Positions 39,738 through 49,574 of a stretch of DNA of 64,000 nt are shown here, piece after piece. The notes beneath the pieces were generated by a model. It had not been told where the DNA came from, made no database searches, and saw only the letters and a list, made by a program, of their open reading frames with translations. The translations under genes were made by a program, and so were the position numbers. Each line of letters starts with the position of its first letter. Positions within the stretch are counted from its first letter, which is position 1. Origin of the DNA: Thermoplasmata archaeon (lineage in GTDB: Archaea; Thermoplasmatota; Thermoplasmata; Thermoplasmatales; Thermoplasmataceae); contig WAQW01000003.1 of assembly GCA_015520045.1 (NCBI GenBank), positions 1 through 64,000 on the forward strand, read 5' to 3'.

Positions 39738-40046
39738 TCACATATGAAGGGCATCTCTGGCGTAATCAGACATCATCTCGGGATTCCATGGAGGATCCCA
39801 AACAAGCTCTATGTCAGCGGCTTCCACTCCCGGTATATTTTCAACCACCTTCTGAGCCTCAGCAAGTATCCAGGGCGTCACAGGACACGTTGGAGCGGTC
39901 ATCGTCATTTTTATATAAACTCTATCACCGTTGATCTGCACATCATATACGAGACCCAGGTTCACGACATCCATACCTATCTCGGGATCAGAAACCTGCT
40001 TCAGAGCTTCGAGTATCTCTTCCTTGCTCACCATTGATGCTCCCAT
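39738..40046 (-). CDS. MIP18/DUF59-family Fe-S assembly protein (SufT-like)
   Basis: EEILEALKQVSDPEIGMDVVNLGLVYDV...MTAPTCPVTPWI...ELVWDPPWNPEMMSD. Confidence 0.92.
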   Translation of the reverse strand: MGASMVSKEEILEALKQVSDPEIGMDVVNLGLVYDVQINGDRVYIKMTMTAPTCPVTPWILAEAQKVVENIPGVEAADIELVWDPPWNPEMMSDYARDALHM

Positions 40047-40476
40047 TTTTGGAAGTTATATAATCATTTTGTAATCTCGAGACAGTCAAATTTTCGTTGA
40101 TCACCTGCGAATCGATAGAATGTTTCAGTGGGCCTCCGTGGATTTTGAACCTCTTTTTGAGTGATTCCAATCAAATGGGAAAGTCATCGTTATAACAACA
40201 CGTCCTATCCAATGATCTGGGGAATCCGTATGAAATTTGATTTATTTGTTATGGCTCTCGTTTTTGCTCAGGATCAGAGAACGGATAATCAGGTGGATAA
40301 TCAGAAATTTCAACCAAGAATTGACAATCTCGTAATCTCAAACACTTATCCCACTGACACACGAAAAAGTGACAAAGAGAATGGAGGAATGAAACGCCAT
40401 ACGGTGATAACACATTTTGAGATTCAGGAGTTAGGATGCCTCCAGATTATCTCAGGTCATCGGGAGCGGATGCAGC

Positions 40477-41454
40477 TCAAAATCTCAATCCGTAGAATCC
40501 TGGACTCAGACGCGGTATAAATGCATTTCTCACCGATTCAAAAACAAGGTCTTTCCTTGAAATTCTTTTCCCAGAATAGTAAGAAACAATTCCCTCTCCG
40601 GATCCAATACCTCTAACGTTGTGGACCTTTTCGAAGGCAGCACTAATGTCATTACCTTCTTTCACAGAATCTACGAGATACTGTGGGATGAGGAAACCAC
40701 TACTCGTCCCAACGGTCTCATTTCCATACCTATCAAGAACAACGCATACGTGAAAATCACTGTAGCTTCGGTAATCTCCGAAGGAGAATAGACCAGATTC
40801 TATGCCTATACTGTAATCAACATTATTGCTGTGGCTTCTGGCACGCATCCTAGCCATTTCAAGGGTGTCTTCGGAGAAGGGCTGATCATCCTTGGTAGTG
40901 TAATCTGTGTTCTGAAATATACTGTAGGGTACCCCGAGTTCGATCAGGTACCTCTTAACGCCCTCAACCTTTATGGAGTTCCTCGTCGAGATCGAGAAGG
41001 AAACGGGTTCCTTCCTAAGGCCATTTTCATCGATTTCACCAGACGAGATCCTTCGAGAACTTATTGGAAAAAGATCTTGAGCAAGCTCATAACGAACCAC
41101 ATCTATATGCAGTGGAGTGAGGCTTCTCTTCTCACGTTCTCTGTTAATCTTTAGAGCGGTAACCAGAGTCTCTTCCGAAACAACTATGATATCATATAGG
41201 GGAGAAACTGAGGCATCACCGAAGGGGTTGCTCAGTGGGAGAATTTCAGCACTGCATGCTATCGATCTGAGAAAAAGCTCCAGATTGCGTTTCCTCTCCT
41301 GATAAGGAGGGACACCGTACGATTTCCTCCGTGAGGCGAATTCATCTGTTGAAAGACCTATTACTGTTTTCTCGTACGCGCACGCTCTCTCTATGAGTTT
41401 CTTATGGCCCCTGTGCAGGGACGCAAAGGTTCCTCCCACAACCGCTACATCCAT
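40477..41454 (-). CDS. fusion: archaeal phosphopantetheine adenylyltransferase (CoaD) + DUF84 (inosine/xanthosine triphosphatase) domain
   Basis: N-term VAVVGGTFASLHRGHKKLIERA...GLSTDEFA...PISSRRI; C-term STRNSIKVEGVKRYL, SIGIESGLF, FLIPQYLVDSV, GIGSGEGIVSYYSGKRISRKDL. Confidence 0.88.
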   Translation of the reverse strand: MDVAVVGGTFASLHRGHKKLIERACAYEKTVIGLSTDEFASRRKSYGVPPYQERKRNLELFLRSIACSAEILPLSNPFGDASVSPLYDIIVVSEETLVTALKINREREKRSLTPLHIDVVRYELAQDLFPISSRRISSGEIDENGLRKEPVSFSISTRNSIKVEGVKRYLIELGVPYSIFQNTDYTTKDDQPFSEDTLEMARMRARSHSNNVDYSIGIESGLFSFGDYRSYSDFHVCVVLDRYGNETVGTSSGFLIPQYLVDSVKEGNDISAAFEKVHNVRGIGSGEGIVSYYSGKRISRKDLVFESVRNAFIPRLSPGFYGLRF

Positions 41455-41489
41455 GATATATCAAGGTCAAATAGATAATAAACGTGCTC

Positions 41490-42746
41490 TCAAAGATGGG
41501 CAGTCTTTTCTCTGATCAGAGAGGCAAGTCTCTTTATCCCTTCCTCAATCTTCTCATCGGTGGGAAATGTGAAGTTCAGCCTCATTTCGTCTCTCCTCTC
41601 CATATGGGGATAAAAGGCCGAACCGCTAACATACATAACACCACGTGAAATAGCTTCCTTGGCCATGAGTGTTGTATCGATCCTGGAATTGACACGTGCC
41701 CAGAGAAACATTCCCCCATCAGGCTTTGTCCACTCTGAATCATCCGGAAAGTGATCAGCCAACGCCCTGAGCATGATATCCCTCTTTCTTCTGTACAGAT
41801 CGATGGACTTTGGAATCTGTTTCTTCATTATTCCCCGTGAGAGATACTCTGCTGCTATGTACGTGGAGAGAGTGTTGGTCGCGAGATCGAGTGCTTGCTT
41901 CAGCAGATTGATGCGATCCACAAATTCCTGCGGACCTGCAATAAACCCAATTCTCAGACCAGGAGTCATGATCTTTGAAAAAGTACCCATGTAGACAACT
42001 GAGTCATTCTTATCGAGGCTTTTAATGGAGGGTATCCTGCTTCCTGAATATCGAAGCTCACCGTATGGATTGTCCTCTATTATGGGAATGTCGTTCTCTT
42101 CGGATATTTCGAGAAGATGTTTTCTTCTTTCAAGGCTCATGGTGCGTCCCGACGGATTCTGGAAAGTAGGTATCACATATATGAATTTAGGAGGCTTTCC
42201 GGAATTCTTCAGCGATCTTATCTCATCCTCAACCTTCTCCGTCATTATGCCATCATCATCCATCTCAACACCATGAATGTCGACCTTGTTTGCATTATAT
42301 GCACTCAGAGCTCCAATATATGTTGGCATTTCAGTGATGACCGGATCAAAGGGATCACAAAGAACCTTGGCGGATGCATACAGTCCCTGCTGAGATCCGG
42401 ATGTCACTATTATGTTGTTCTCAGACACTTTGATTTTCTCAGTTTCCGAAAGCATTTTTGATATCTCTTTCCGCAATGTTACGATTCCGGCGGTGGATCC
42501 GTACTGAAACACATCTTTACCGTGATTTTCGATCAAATAATCTATTATCTCCTTAAGATCGTCAATGGCAAATGCCTGAGGATTCGGCATTCCCCCTCCG
42601 AAAGATATCACATCATCAGAGGAGGCGTACTTCAAAAGCTCCCGAATCTCAGATTGCTTCATTTCCGATAACATATTTGAATATCGATAATCCATAACAA
42701 TCCAGATGATATTGCTAAAAAACATATAAACAGTACCACATCCCAC
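41490..42746 (-). CDS. PLP-dependent aminotransferase, MocR/LysN-like class I
   Basis: ISFGGGMPNPQAF, GSQQGLYASAKVL, YVIPTFQNPSGRTMS, YMGTFSKIMTPGLRIGFIAGP. True start probably M at about 42691. Confidence 0.9.
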   Translation of the reverse strand: MGCGTVYMFFSNIIWIVMDYRYSNMLSEMKQSEIRELLKYASSDDVISFGGGMPNPQAFAIDDLKEIIDYLIENHGKDVFQYGSTAGIVTLRKEISKMLSETEKIKVSENNIIVTSGSQQGLYASAKVLCDPFDPVITEMPTYIGALSAYNANKVDIHGVEMDDDGIMTEKVEDEIRSLKNSGKPPKFIYVIPTFQNPSGRTMSLERRKHLLEISEENDIPIIEDNPYGELRYSGSRIPSIKSLDKNDSVVYMGTFSKIMTPGLRIGFIAGPQEFVDRINLLKQALDLATNTLSTYIAAEYLSRGIMKKQIPKSIDLYRRKRDIMLRALADHFPDDSEWTKPDGGMFLWARVNSRIDTTLMAKEAISRGVMYVSGSAFYPHMERRDEMRLNFTFPTDEKIEEGIKRLASLIREKTAHL

Positions 42747-42766
42747 CGGTAAGAAAGTATTTTATA

Positions 42767-43318
42767 ATGTGTAAAATAAAGTGTTGCGTGAATCCTACAT
42801 ACGTTGCATGGAAAGTTACGGTCATCGGTGAAAGATCTTCGGGAAAGACCTGCCTTATATCGAAGATCTGCTATGATAGCTTTGACAGTAATGGATGTAA
42901 GAACCCTTTCAGAACTCTGATCAAGAAATCGGTGAAGCTTGACAATGATGGCGTGTCTAGCAAAGCAGATATATTTTTTCATGAGATCAACGAACTGAAT
43001 AAACCCGAAAGATACGTAATCGGTTCAAGCGCCATCATCGTTACCTTGGACGTTACGAACTCAGACGCCTTCAGGAATACAGACTTGTTGTTGAAATACT
43101 TGAAAACGTTCAAGAAGAACAAACTGCAGATTCTCGTGGCCACAAAGATAGATAGAAAATATGAAGCAAAAATCTGGGATGAAGAACTAACGGAGCTCTC
43201 CCAGAAATATGATATCGCATACATCAAGACCAGTTCCAAAACAGGAGAGGGGATTGACGAGCTGTTGCAGGAAATTTCCAGCACTCTAACCAGAAGGATA
43301 ACCTTAAATGAAAGATGA
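42767..43318 (+). CDS. Ras/Rab-like small GTPase, G3 motif degenerate
   Basis: G1 GERSSGKT, RYVIGSSAIIVTLDVTNSDAF, G4 TKID, G5 TSSKTGEGIDEL. Confidence 0.8.
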   Translation: MCKIKCCVNPTYVAWKVTVIGERSSGKTCLISKICYDSFDSNGCKNPFRTLIKKSVKLDNDGVSSKADIFFHEINELNKPERYVIGSSAIIVTLDVTNSDAFRNTDLLLKYLKTFKKNKLQILVATKIDRKYEAKIWDEELTELSQKYDIAYIKTSSKTGEGIDELLQEISSTLTRRITLNER

Positions 43319-44258
43319 AGTGTTCTGTCCACCGTACAGGTTCAGGACGTTGCGTGTCAGCTATTCATCCCTTATGAACAGGTACAGACTGGGTAGGGTT
43401 CTCGATCAGAAACTTTACGTGACGCCTCTGGAGTGTGCCTTTCTGCTCTCGAGGAAAAAAATTATTCCTGCTATTCCAGAGAAAAAGGACGAGATAGAGA
43501 AATTTTTAAGCGGACTTCCTGACTTTAATATCAGATTTCCTGCTTACTTCCTTCTTAAGAAAGCAGGATTTATCGTTAAGAACGACGGGCGTGAGATGAT
43601 CATAAAGAAGAGGAAGAACGGAAAGGAGAAGAGGCTTGAAGTGTTTAGAACAGACGATGAAATCGATCTTTCTTCAGTGAATGACGATTCTGATTTTCTG
43701 CTTTCAGTAGTGGATCAGGATGGTGACGTGACAACATTCACTCTATCACACGAGGAAATGTCCGGTTCTGCGATGATCGAAGCTCCCACCATCCGGAAAC
43801 AAGCGAATAAAATAATGCTGGAAGATGATAAGAGTGTTCCATCATGGATAGGCTTCCGCAAAGGAAACATAAGGTTCCTTACAGATCCGGAACTCTCCTA
43901 TCTCATGCGATCTCACAGATCAGAAGATGCAGTCAGGCAGATCTACAGGGACCTCACAGAAAGAGGATTCATACTGAAATCGGGTTTCAAATACGGAGCT
44001 CTCTTCAGGGCATATCAGAAATCTATTGAAGATCACGCAGAATACCTCATTGCCCATTCTGGGAAAAGTTTGAAGATCCTTGATCTTGTAAGGATCGCAA
44101 GAATATCAAACACAGTGAGGAAAAAGTGTGTTATAGCATTTCCTAGGGAGGGAAAGATTCAATACATCCTGATAAAAAGGGTGAAGGATTACAACCAGCT
44201 ATATACAGATCAGATCTGGGCCTCGAAATCTTCAACCTTCAATTCGAAATCGGAATAG
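43308..44258 (+). CDS. endA: tRNA-splicing endonuclease (fused, double-unit EndA)
   Basis: YVTPLECAFLLSRKK, C-terminal RGFILKSGFKYGALFRAYQKSIEDHAEYLI and KCVIAFPREGKIQYILIKRVKD. Confidence 0.88.
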   Translation: MKDEVFCPPYRFRTLRVSYSSLMNRYRLGRVLDQKLYVTPLECAFLLSRKKIIPAIPEKKDEIEKFLSGLPDFNIRFPAYFLLKKAGFIVKNDGREMIIKKRKNGKEKRLEVFRTDDEIDLSSVNDDSDFLLSVVDQDGDVTTFTLSHEEMSGSAMIEAPTIRKQANKIMLEDDKSVPSWIGFRKGNIRFLTDPELSYLMRSHRSEDAVRQIYRDLTERGFILKSGFKYGALFRAYQKSIEDHAEYLIAHSGKSLKILDLVRIARISNTVRKKCVIAFPREGKIQYILIKRVKDYNQLYTDQIWASKSSTFNSKSE

Positions 44259-44815
44259 TCCGGAGCGATCTTCCCTCTGTTCTTTAGAACTTCTCTGGCA
44301 AACAACCAGTAAATAATGGCGAGTGACTTTCTGCCCTTGTTGTTTGTTGGTATGACTAGATCCACAAAGTCCGTTTTATTGTTAGCATCGCACAGTGCGA
44401 TGATTGGTATACCAACCTTTACGGCCTCCTTCATAACTTGTGAATCGGCCATTGGATCAGTAATCACCACGATTTTTGCTTCCATGTAAGAACGCAAACT
44501 GGGATTGGTCAATGTTCCCGGAATAAATCTTCCAACAGATGATTTGCAACCAATGGCATCAGCAAATCTTTTCACAGGTCTGTAGGCATACTGTCGTTGA
44601 GCGACCACGAGTATGTCTTCAGGATCATATCTGGACAGCATTTTACCGGCAGTTATCAGTGCCGCATTGGTCTTCTTTATGTCCAGCAGATAGAGACCAT
44701 CATTTCTAATCTTGTAGATGTATTTGAGCATATTCTTCGACCGCATCTGAGTGCCTATGTGAACACCAGACCGCTGATACTCTTCTTCTGGAACCAGTAG
44801 TTCTTGATCAACCAT
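44210..44815 (-). CDS. rps2: 30S ribosomal protein S2
   Basis: GVHIGTQMRSKNMLKYIYKIRNDGLYLLDI, RFIPGTLTNP, VVITDPMADSQVMKEA, IPIIALCDANN, NNKGRKSLAIIYWLFAREVL. Confidence 0.96.
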   Translation of the reverse strand: MVDQELLVPEEEYQRSGVHIGTQMRSKNMLKYIYKIRNDGLYLLDIKKTNAALITAGKMLSRYDPEDILVVAQRQYAYRPVKRFADAIGCKSSVGRFIPGTLTNPSLRSYMEAKIVVITDPMADSQVMKEAVKVGIPIIALCDANNKTDFVDLVIPTNNKGRKSLAIIYWLFAREVLKNRGKIAPDYSDFELKVEDFEAQI

Positions 44816-44939
44816 TTAATCACACTTCAAGTAGCTTGACTGGTAATGGAACGCGATATATAACATTTTTTTGATTTCGATAAGTTAAACAGACCATTTC
44901 TGGTGTATCTCCTTTCACCGATGCGGCCTATCTGATCAC

Positions 44940-45311
44940 CTAATCGACTGTGGTTATCGATTTTATCTTCCTTCGCACATACCTGTAAAATCTGAACTCG
45001 TACCACGACAGAACAAAACCAACAAAAAGGGCGAGAATTATATAATATAGCAGGAACAAGTTCTTCCCACCATAAAAGAGGATCACCGATTCCATGGCAA
45101 TCCTGATGCTTGGAAGAGCATACCATACCTCTGTCAGAAGAAATATATCAAAAACAATGTAAATCAAAATGAGTGAGACCCTGATAAAATCTGTAAAAAT
45201 GTACAGAATTATCTGTTTTCTGGTAGCCTCACCCCGGTCAAATATATCCTCTTCCTCGGAGATCCTTTCCCTTATTGTTTTTTCCCTTACTTCAATTAAC
45301 TTCTTGGCCAT
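44940..45311 (-). CDS. hypothetical membrane protein
   Basis: 123 aa, charged N-terminus, two to three hydrophobic segments; overlaps the OppF-like stop region by 20 nt. Confidence 0.5.
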   Translation of the reverse strand: MAKKLIEVREKTIRERISEEEDIFDRGEATRKQIILYIFTDFIRVSLILIYIVFDIFLLTEVWYALPSIRIAMESVILFYGGKNLFLLYYIILALFVGFVLSWYEFRFYRYVRRKIKSITTVD

Positions 45312-46758
45312 ATTCTATTTCTTCTGGTTTGTTCTCGTCGTAGTAGTTATAGTCATAGATAAGGCACGATACGAAGTGCCCCTTTCTGACTTCCTTCAGT
45401 TTCGGAGTGTCCGGTTCAATCATTGTAATTACGATCTTAGAACCATCCTCACTCCTCTCCACGGTATCGATTGCTTTAAAAACAACCCCTTCATCCATGA
45501 GGGATTCCTTCTCAATGAGATCCTTGAAGAGTTTTAGAGTATCCTGATCCACTGTGACGTTTTCTCCGAAATTCACCTCGATGATGTTTTCTGCCTCGTT
45601 AGAGATTATCTCCTCCACCGTATATTTCATATCTGTTACCTCTGGATTCCTCGTCGGATCGAGCATAATCCGCAGCGGTTCCCTTAGATCTCTTGGAGAC
45701 CACCCACAGTTTCTCATGGCGACGGGACATCTTGGATGGAAGTAACATCCCTTGGGAGGATTTGCGGGACTGGGAATCTCACCCTTAAGAATTATCCTGG
45801 TCTTCTTCGATTCTATATCTATGGTGGGTATTGCCGATAGAAGCGCCTTCGTGTAGGGATGGAGCATTTCTTCGAAAATTCTGTCCGTAGAGGCGAGTTC
45901 CACGACCTTACCAAGGTACATCACCGCCACTCGATCAGACATAATTCTTATCACGTTGAGGTGATGGCTTATAAACAGATATGATAGGCCCATTTTAAAC
46001 TGAAGATCCTTCAGTATGTTAAGGATCTGTGCCTGAACAGAAACATCCAAAGCCGAGGTGGGCTCATCAAGAACCAGTAGCTTGGGCTCTATCGATATGG
46101 CACGTGCTATACCTATTCTCTGCCTCTGCCCACCGCTGAATTCGTGGGGGAATCGATATAGATGATCGGCGCTCAGACCTATGTCCTTTATGATCTGCAG
46201 AAGCTTATCGGTTATCTCCTCTCGAGATAGATCAGTTAGCAATCTCATTGGTTCTGCTATGATATCCTTCACGAGTTTCCTGGGATCAAGTGAACTCATC
46301 GGATCCTGGAACACGGGCTGCATAAAACGCCTCAGCCCCCTGATTGCCGATTGCTTTTTCCTTGTAAGCGAATTCTTCTTCCTCAACTTGAGAAATTCCT
46401 CAAATTCACCTTTGAGATCAGCCGGTATCTTTGATTCATCGAAATCAGCCTTCTCGGGATCATAATAGGGTTCAAATTTGCGATCAAGTTCCATTATCCT
46501 GGACATTTCTTCGGCTGGAAGATTAAAATAAACATCCCCAGATGTGGCGGGAATGAGACTCAGCACAGCCCTACCAAGTGTGGTCTTTCCACAACCGGTC
46601 TCTCCCACGATGCCCAGAGTTTCTCCTTCGAGAAGTGCGAAGGAGACATCATCCAGAGCTCTAATTTCGGTTCTCAGTGCCTTGAAAACACTTGACTGTT
46701 TGAAGTACTTCCTGAGGTGCGATACAAACAAAAGTACATGTTCTCCACTTGTTATCAT
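45292..46758 (-). CDS. Opp/Dpp-type ABC transporter ATPase (OppF-like) with insertions
   Basis: GETGCGKTTLGR, FQDPMSSLDPR, FSGGQRQRIGIARA, VLDEPTSALDVSVQAQIL, GCYFHPRCPVAMRNC. Confidence 0.93.
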   Translation of the reverse strand: MITSGEHVLLFVSHLRKYFKQSSVFKALRTEIRALDDVSFALLEGETLGIVGETGCGKTTLGRAVLSLIPATSGDVYFNLPAEEMSRIMELDRKFEPYYDPEKADFDESKIPADLKGEFEEFLKLRKKNSLTRKKQSAIRGLRRFMQPVFQDPMSSLDPRKLVKDIIAEPMRLLTDLSREEITDKLLQIIKDIGLSADHLYRFPHEFSGGQRQRIGIARAISIEPKLLVLDEPTSALDVSVQAQILNILKDLQFKMGLSYLFISHHLNVIRIMSDRVAVMYLGKVVELASTDRIFEEMLHPYTKALLSAIPTIDIESKKTRIILKGEIPSPANPPKGCYFHPRCPVAMRNCGWSPRDLREPLRIMLDPTRNPEVTDMKYTVEEIISNEAENIIEVNFGENVTVDQDTLKLFKDLIEKESLMDEGVVFKAIDTVERSEDGSKIVITMIEPDTPKLKEVRKGHFVSCLIYDYNYYDENKPEEIEYGQEVN

Positions 46759-46770
46759 ATTATCCCTCCA

Positions 46771-48477
46771 TCATTCTTCCAGTTCAACGGATTCCTCCAC
46801 CTCGTCTGAATACAAGAAGCAGGCAACTTTGTGTTCTGGTTCTATTTCGACAAGAGCAGGCTTCTTCTCAGAACAGATATCCATCCTGAACTTGCATCTG
46901 GGATGGAATCTGCATCCCGTGGGCGGATCGATCAGGTTCGGAACACTACCCGGTATAGATTCCAACCTTGCGGCCTTGTCAACCTTCACGTCGTGCCTCG
47001 GGATTGAATTCATGAGCCCGATTGTGTAGGGGTGCTTGGCATTTTTGAACAGCTTCTCCAGAGGTGCCTCCTCCACGAGGTTTCCTCCGTACATAACACC
47101 GACCCTATCACACATCTCAGCGATAACAGCAAGATCGTGCGTTATGAACAAAACCGATTGACCCCGCCTTTTATCTATGACTCTGTTAATAAGGTTAAGG
47201 ATCTGCGCCTGGGTAGTAACATCCAGCGCTGTGGTCGGCTCATCAGCAATCAGAACCTTTGGTGATGATGAAAGAGCCATTGCAATCATTGATCTTTGCA
47301 ACATACCGCCACTGAGCTCGTGTGGGTATGAATTCATGATTGCCTCTGGGGCGGGGATGTTTACCAGTTCCAGGAATTCTATAGCCCTCTTCTCTGCCGC
47401 CATCCGAATATTCTTATCTCTAACCCTCTTACTCAAAATTCTCTTGAAGTAGAGAGCAGGATACACCCTCCTCATCTGCTCTTTTGCCCTTTTGATCTCT
47501 TCCTTAATCTGAAGGGTCTCCTTCTCCGACTGACTCGTCCTCGTATCCAGGTAATTGCGCATCTTGCGGAGCTCATCGCTTCCGGCGGGGGAGCTAGCGC
47601 TTAATTCCTGAATCCTCCTACGTATTCTCTTTATCTCACCCTCGATGGATACGAGCTTAAGCTGAAGATCATCGACCCTATCGCTCAACCTGAAGTAATC
47701 CCTCATCCGGGCGTACTTTTCAACTTTCAGGCCCAGCTTAGCAGTCTGTGCGATGTTAACGAATTCGGTCGCCATCTGCTCAGGATCAGATATGTTCTCA
47801 GCTGTCTGCTTTATGTATTTCTTGACGGAATAGAGAGAATAATCAAGAATGAACTGATCAACGATATTGGACCTTTTCTGATAATCAGGTTCTCCAAGAA
47901 TAGCCTCTGCAACCTTCAAAGCATTCTTCTTCGAAAAGGTTTCAAGCCTGACCAAAGAGGATATCAGATCAGTAAGGTTGTGAAGGAGTATGGGTTCTGT
48001 CAGCTGGAAACCTATGGTCAGTACCGGGTTCATAGACAAGAACGGTTCCTGGAAGATCATAGACACCCATTTCCCACGGATAGAGGAAAGAATCTTGTTG
48101 TGTCTTCGAAGCGCTGTTTTGTAGTGCTTTACCTTCACATTTGTTGGAGACTTTATTTTGACCCTGACCAATTTGTCCAGATCGGAATAGATGTTGAATC
48201 CATTTATGTACACATCTCCGTCTAGAACTCTTCCTGGAGGATCCGGAATCAAGTCAATTATGGATGTGGCTGTGACGCTTTTACCGCTCCCACTCTCACC
48301 GACGAGCCCGTAGACCTCACCTCGCCTTATGGAGAGGGATAGGTTTTCAATAGCCCGTACTATTCCTTTCGATGTGAAGAAATAGGTCTTGAGATTTTTT
48401 ACCACCACGTTATTTTCCTGTATCTCCTTGGCCAGCTCATCGTGCTGTTCAGATTTTGATAATTCTGCTTCAACCAT
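46771..48477 (-). CDS. Opp/Dpp-type ABC transporter ATPase (OppD-like) with long coiled-coil insertion
   Basis: GESGSGKSVTATS, FQEPFLSMNP, LSGGMLQRSMIAMAL, IADEPTTALDVTTQAQIL, GCRFHPRCKFRMDIC. Confidence 0.93.
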   Translation of the reverse strand: MVEAELSKSEQHDELAKEIQENNVVVKNLKTYFFTSKGIVRAIENLSLSIRRGEVYGLVGESGSGKSVTATSIIDLIPDPPGRVLDGDVYINGFNIYSDLDKLVRVKIKSPTNVKVKHYKTALRRHNKILSSIRGKWVSMIFQEPFLSMNPVLTIGFQLTEPILLHNLTDLISSLVRLETFSKKNALKVAEAILGEPDYQKRSNIVDQFILDYSLYSVKKYIKQTAENISDPEQMATEFVNIAQTAKLGLKVEKYARMRDYFRLSDRVDDLQLKLVSIEGEIKRIRRRIQELSASSPAGSDELRKMRNYLDTRTSQSEKETLQIKEEIKRAKEQMRRVYPALYFKRILSKRVRDKNIRMAAEKRAIEFLELVNIPAPEAIMNSYPHELSGGMLQRSMIAMALSSSPKVLIADEPTTALDVTTQAQILNLINRVIDKRRGQSVLFITHDLAVIAEMCDRVGVMYGGNLVEEAPLEKLFKNAKHPYTIGLMNSIPRHDVKVDKAARLESIPGSVPNLIDPPTGCRFHPRCKFRMDICSEKKPALVEIEPEHKVACFLYSDEVEESVELEE

Positions 48478-48479
48478 AT

Positions 48480-49574
48480 TTATCTCCTCAATTTGGGATC
48501 AAGGACATCTCTAAGACCATCACCAAGCAGGTTAACGGCGATCGTGAAAATGACCAGAAACAGAGCCGGTATCAAGAAAGGCCACCAGTTCATAGGTGTA
48601 GCAAACAGATATCTGGTCTGATCACCCCACGTTATCATGTTTCCGAGTTCTGGCAGATAGATGCTCGTATAGTGGAAACCCAAGAAATCAAGAGTGGCAA
48701 AAAGAGCTATCACTGTTCCTAGATCTAGAGATATCTGCACGAACACAGGAGCAAGGACGTTTGGAAGGATATGTACGAACATTGTCCGGATCCTTGAGGA
48801 GCCGGACGCGGTGGCAGCCTCCACAAACTTATTCGACTTGACGCTAAGTGCCTGTCCCCTTGTTAACCTTGCATATATTGGCCACCATATGATTATAAGT
48901 GCCAGAAGTACGTTGTTAATACTAACGCCCATAACGTACAGGATTGCCATGGCCAGAACCAGAAACGGAATACTGAAGAATATGTCTGTAACCCTCATGA
49001 TGGCTTCATCCGTTGCACCACCATAGAATCCTGCGAAGGTCCCGACTATTGTGCCTATGGCAGCCCCAATAAGAACGATTACAACAGTGTATGTAAGATC
49101 CCACTTAAGAGATGCGAGCATGACAGGAAATATGGGCAGATTGTATGCCGTGGAACCGAATATCCACCACCATCCCGGAGTGTTTGTGGGACCATGAAGA
49201 GTGGGAGGTATCAGAGTGATTATGGCACCAGATCCGTAGGGCGGAACACCATATGATACACCTATCGTAAAAGGTATCAAACTGCCCGTTATGGGACTGG
49301 GATATAATATTGGTTTACCGAGATACGTGCTCATGTGGAAGGTGACGAGAGCGTCAGAAAGATCAAAACCGCTTTTGATGCCTAGATATGCAGGATAGAC
49401 CCAATCCAGGATCGCAATGATTGCGTAGATCACAACAATTATCAATCCTGCAAGAGCGATCCTGTTCTTGACGAACACCTTTAATGTTGAGATGAAATCC
49501 TCCGCTCTCGGATGCTTCTTTGAAACGATTTCTGATTCCAGAGTTGCTTCTACTGTTAAGTCCATAATAACCAC
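48480..49574 (-). CDS. Opp/Dpp-type ABC permease (OppC-like)
   Basis: GAAIGTIVGTFAGFYGGATDEAIMRVTDIFFSIPFLVLAMAI, WWPIYARLTRGQALSVK; C-terminal NLLGDGLRDVLDPKLRR. Confidence 0.94.
   Translation of the reverse strand: MVIMDLTVEATLESEIVSKKHPRAEDFISTLKVFVKNRIALAGLIIVVIYAIIAILDWVYPAYLGIKSGFDLSDALVTFHMSTYLGKPILYPSPITGSLIPFTIGVSYGVPPYGSGAIITLIPPTLHGPTNTPGWWWIFGSTAYNLPIFPVMLASLKWDLTYTVVIVLIGAAIGTIVGTFAGFYGGATDEAIMRVTDIFFSIPFLVLAMAILYVMGVSINNVLLALIIIWWPIYARLTRGQALSVKSNKFVEAATASGSSRIRTMFVHILPNVLAPVFVQISLDLGTVIALFATLDFLGFHYTSIYLPELGNMITWGDQTRYLFATPMNWWPFLIPALFLVIFTIAVNLLGDGLRDVLDPKLRR

Noticed and set aside
40161-40520. 119-aa plus-strand ORF
   Set aside because: Low-complexity polar composition, overlaps the 3' end of the CoaD-DUF84 gene; no recognisable family.
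46544-47029. 161-aa plus-strand ORF
   Set aside because: Antisense to the two Opp ATPase genes.
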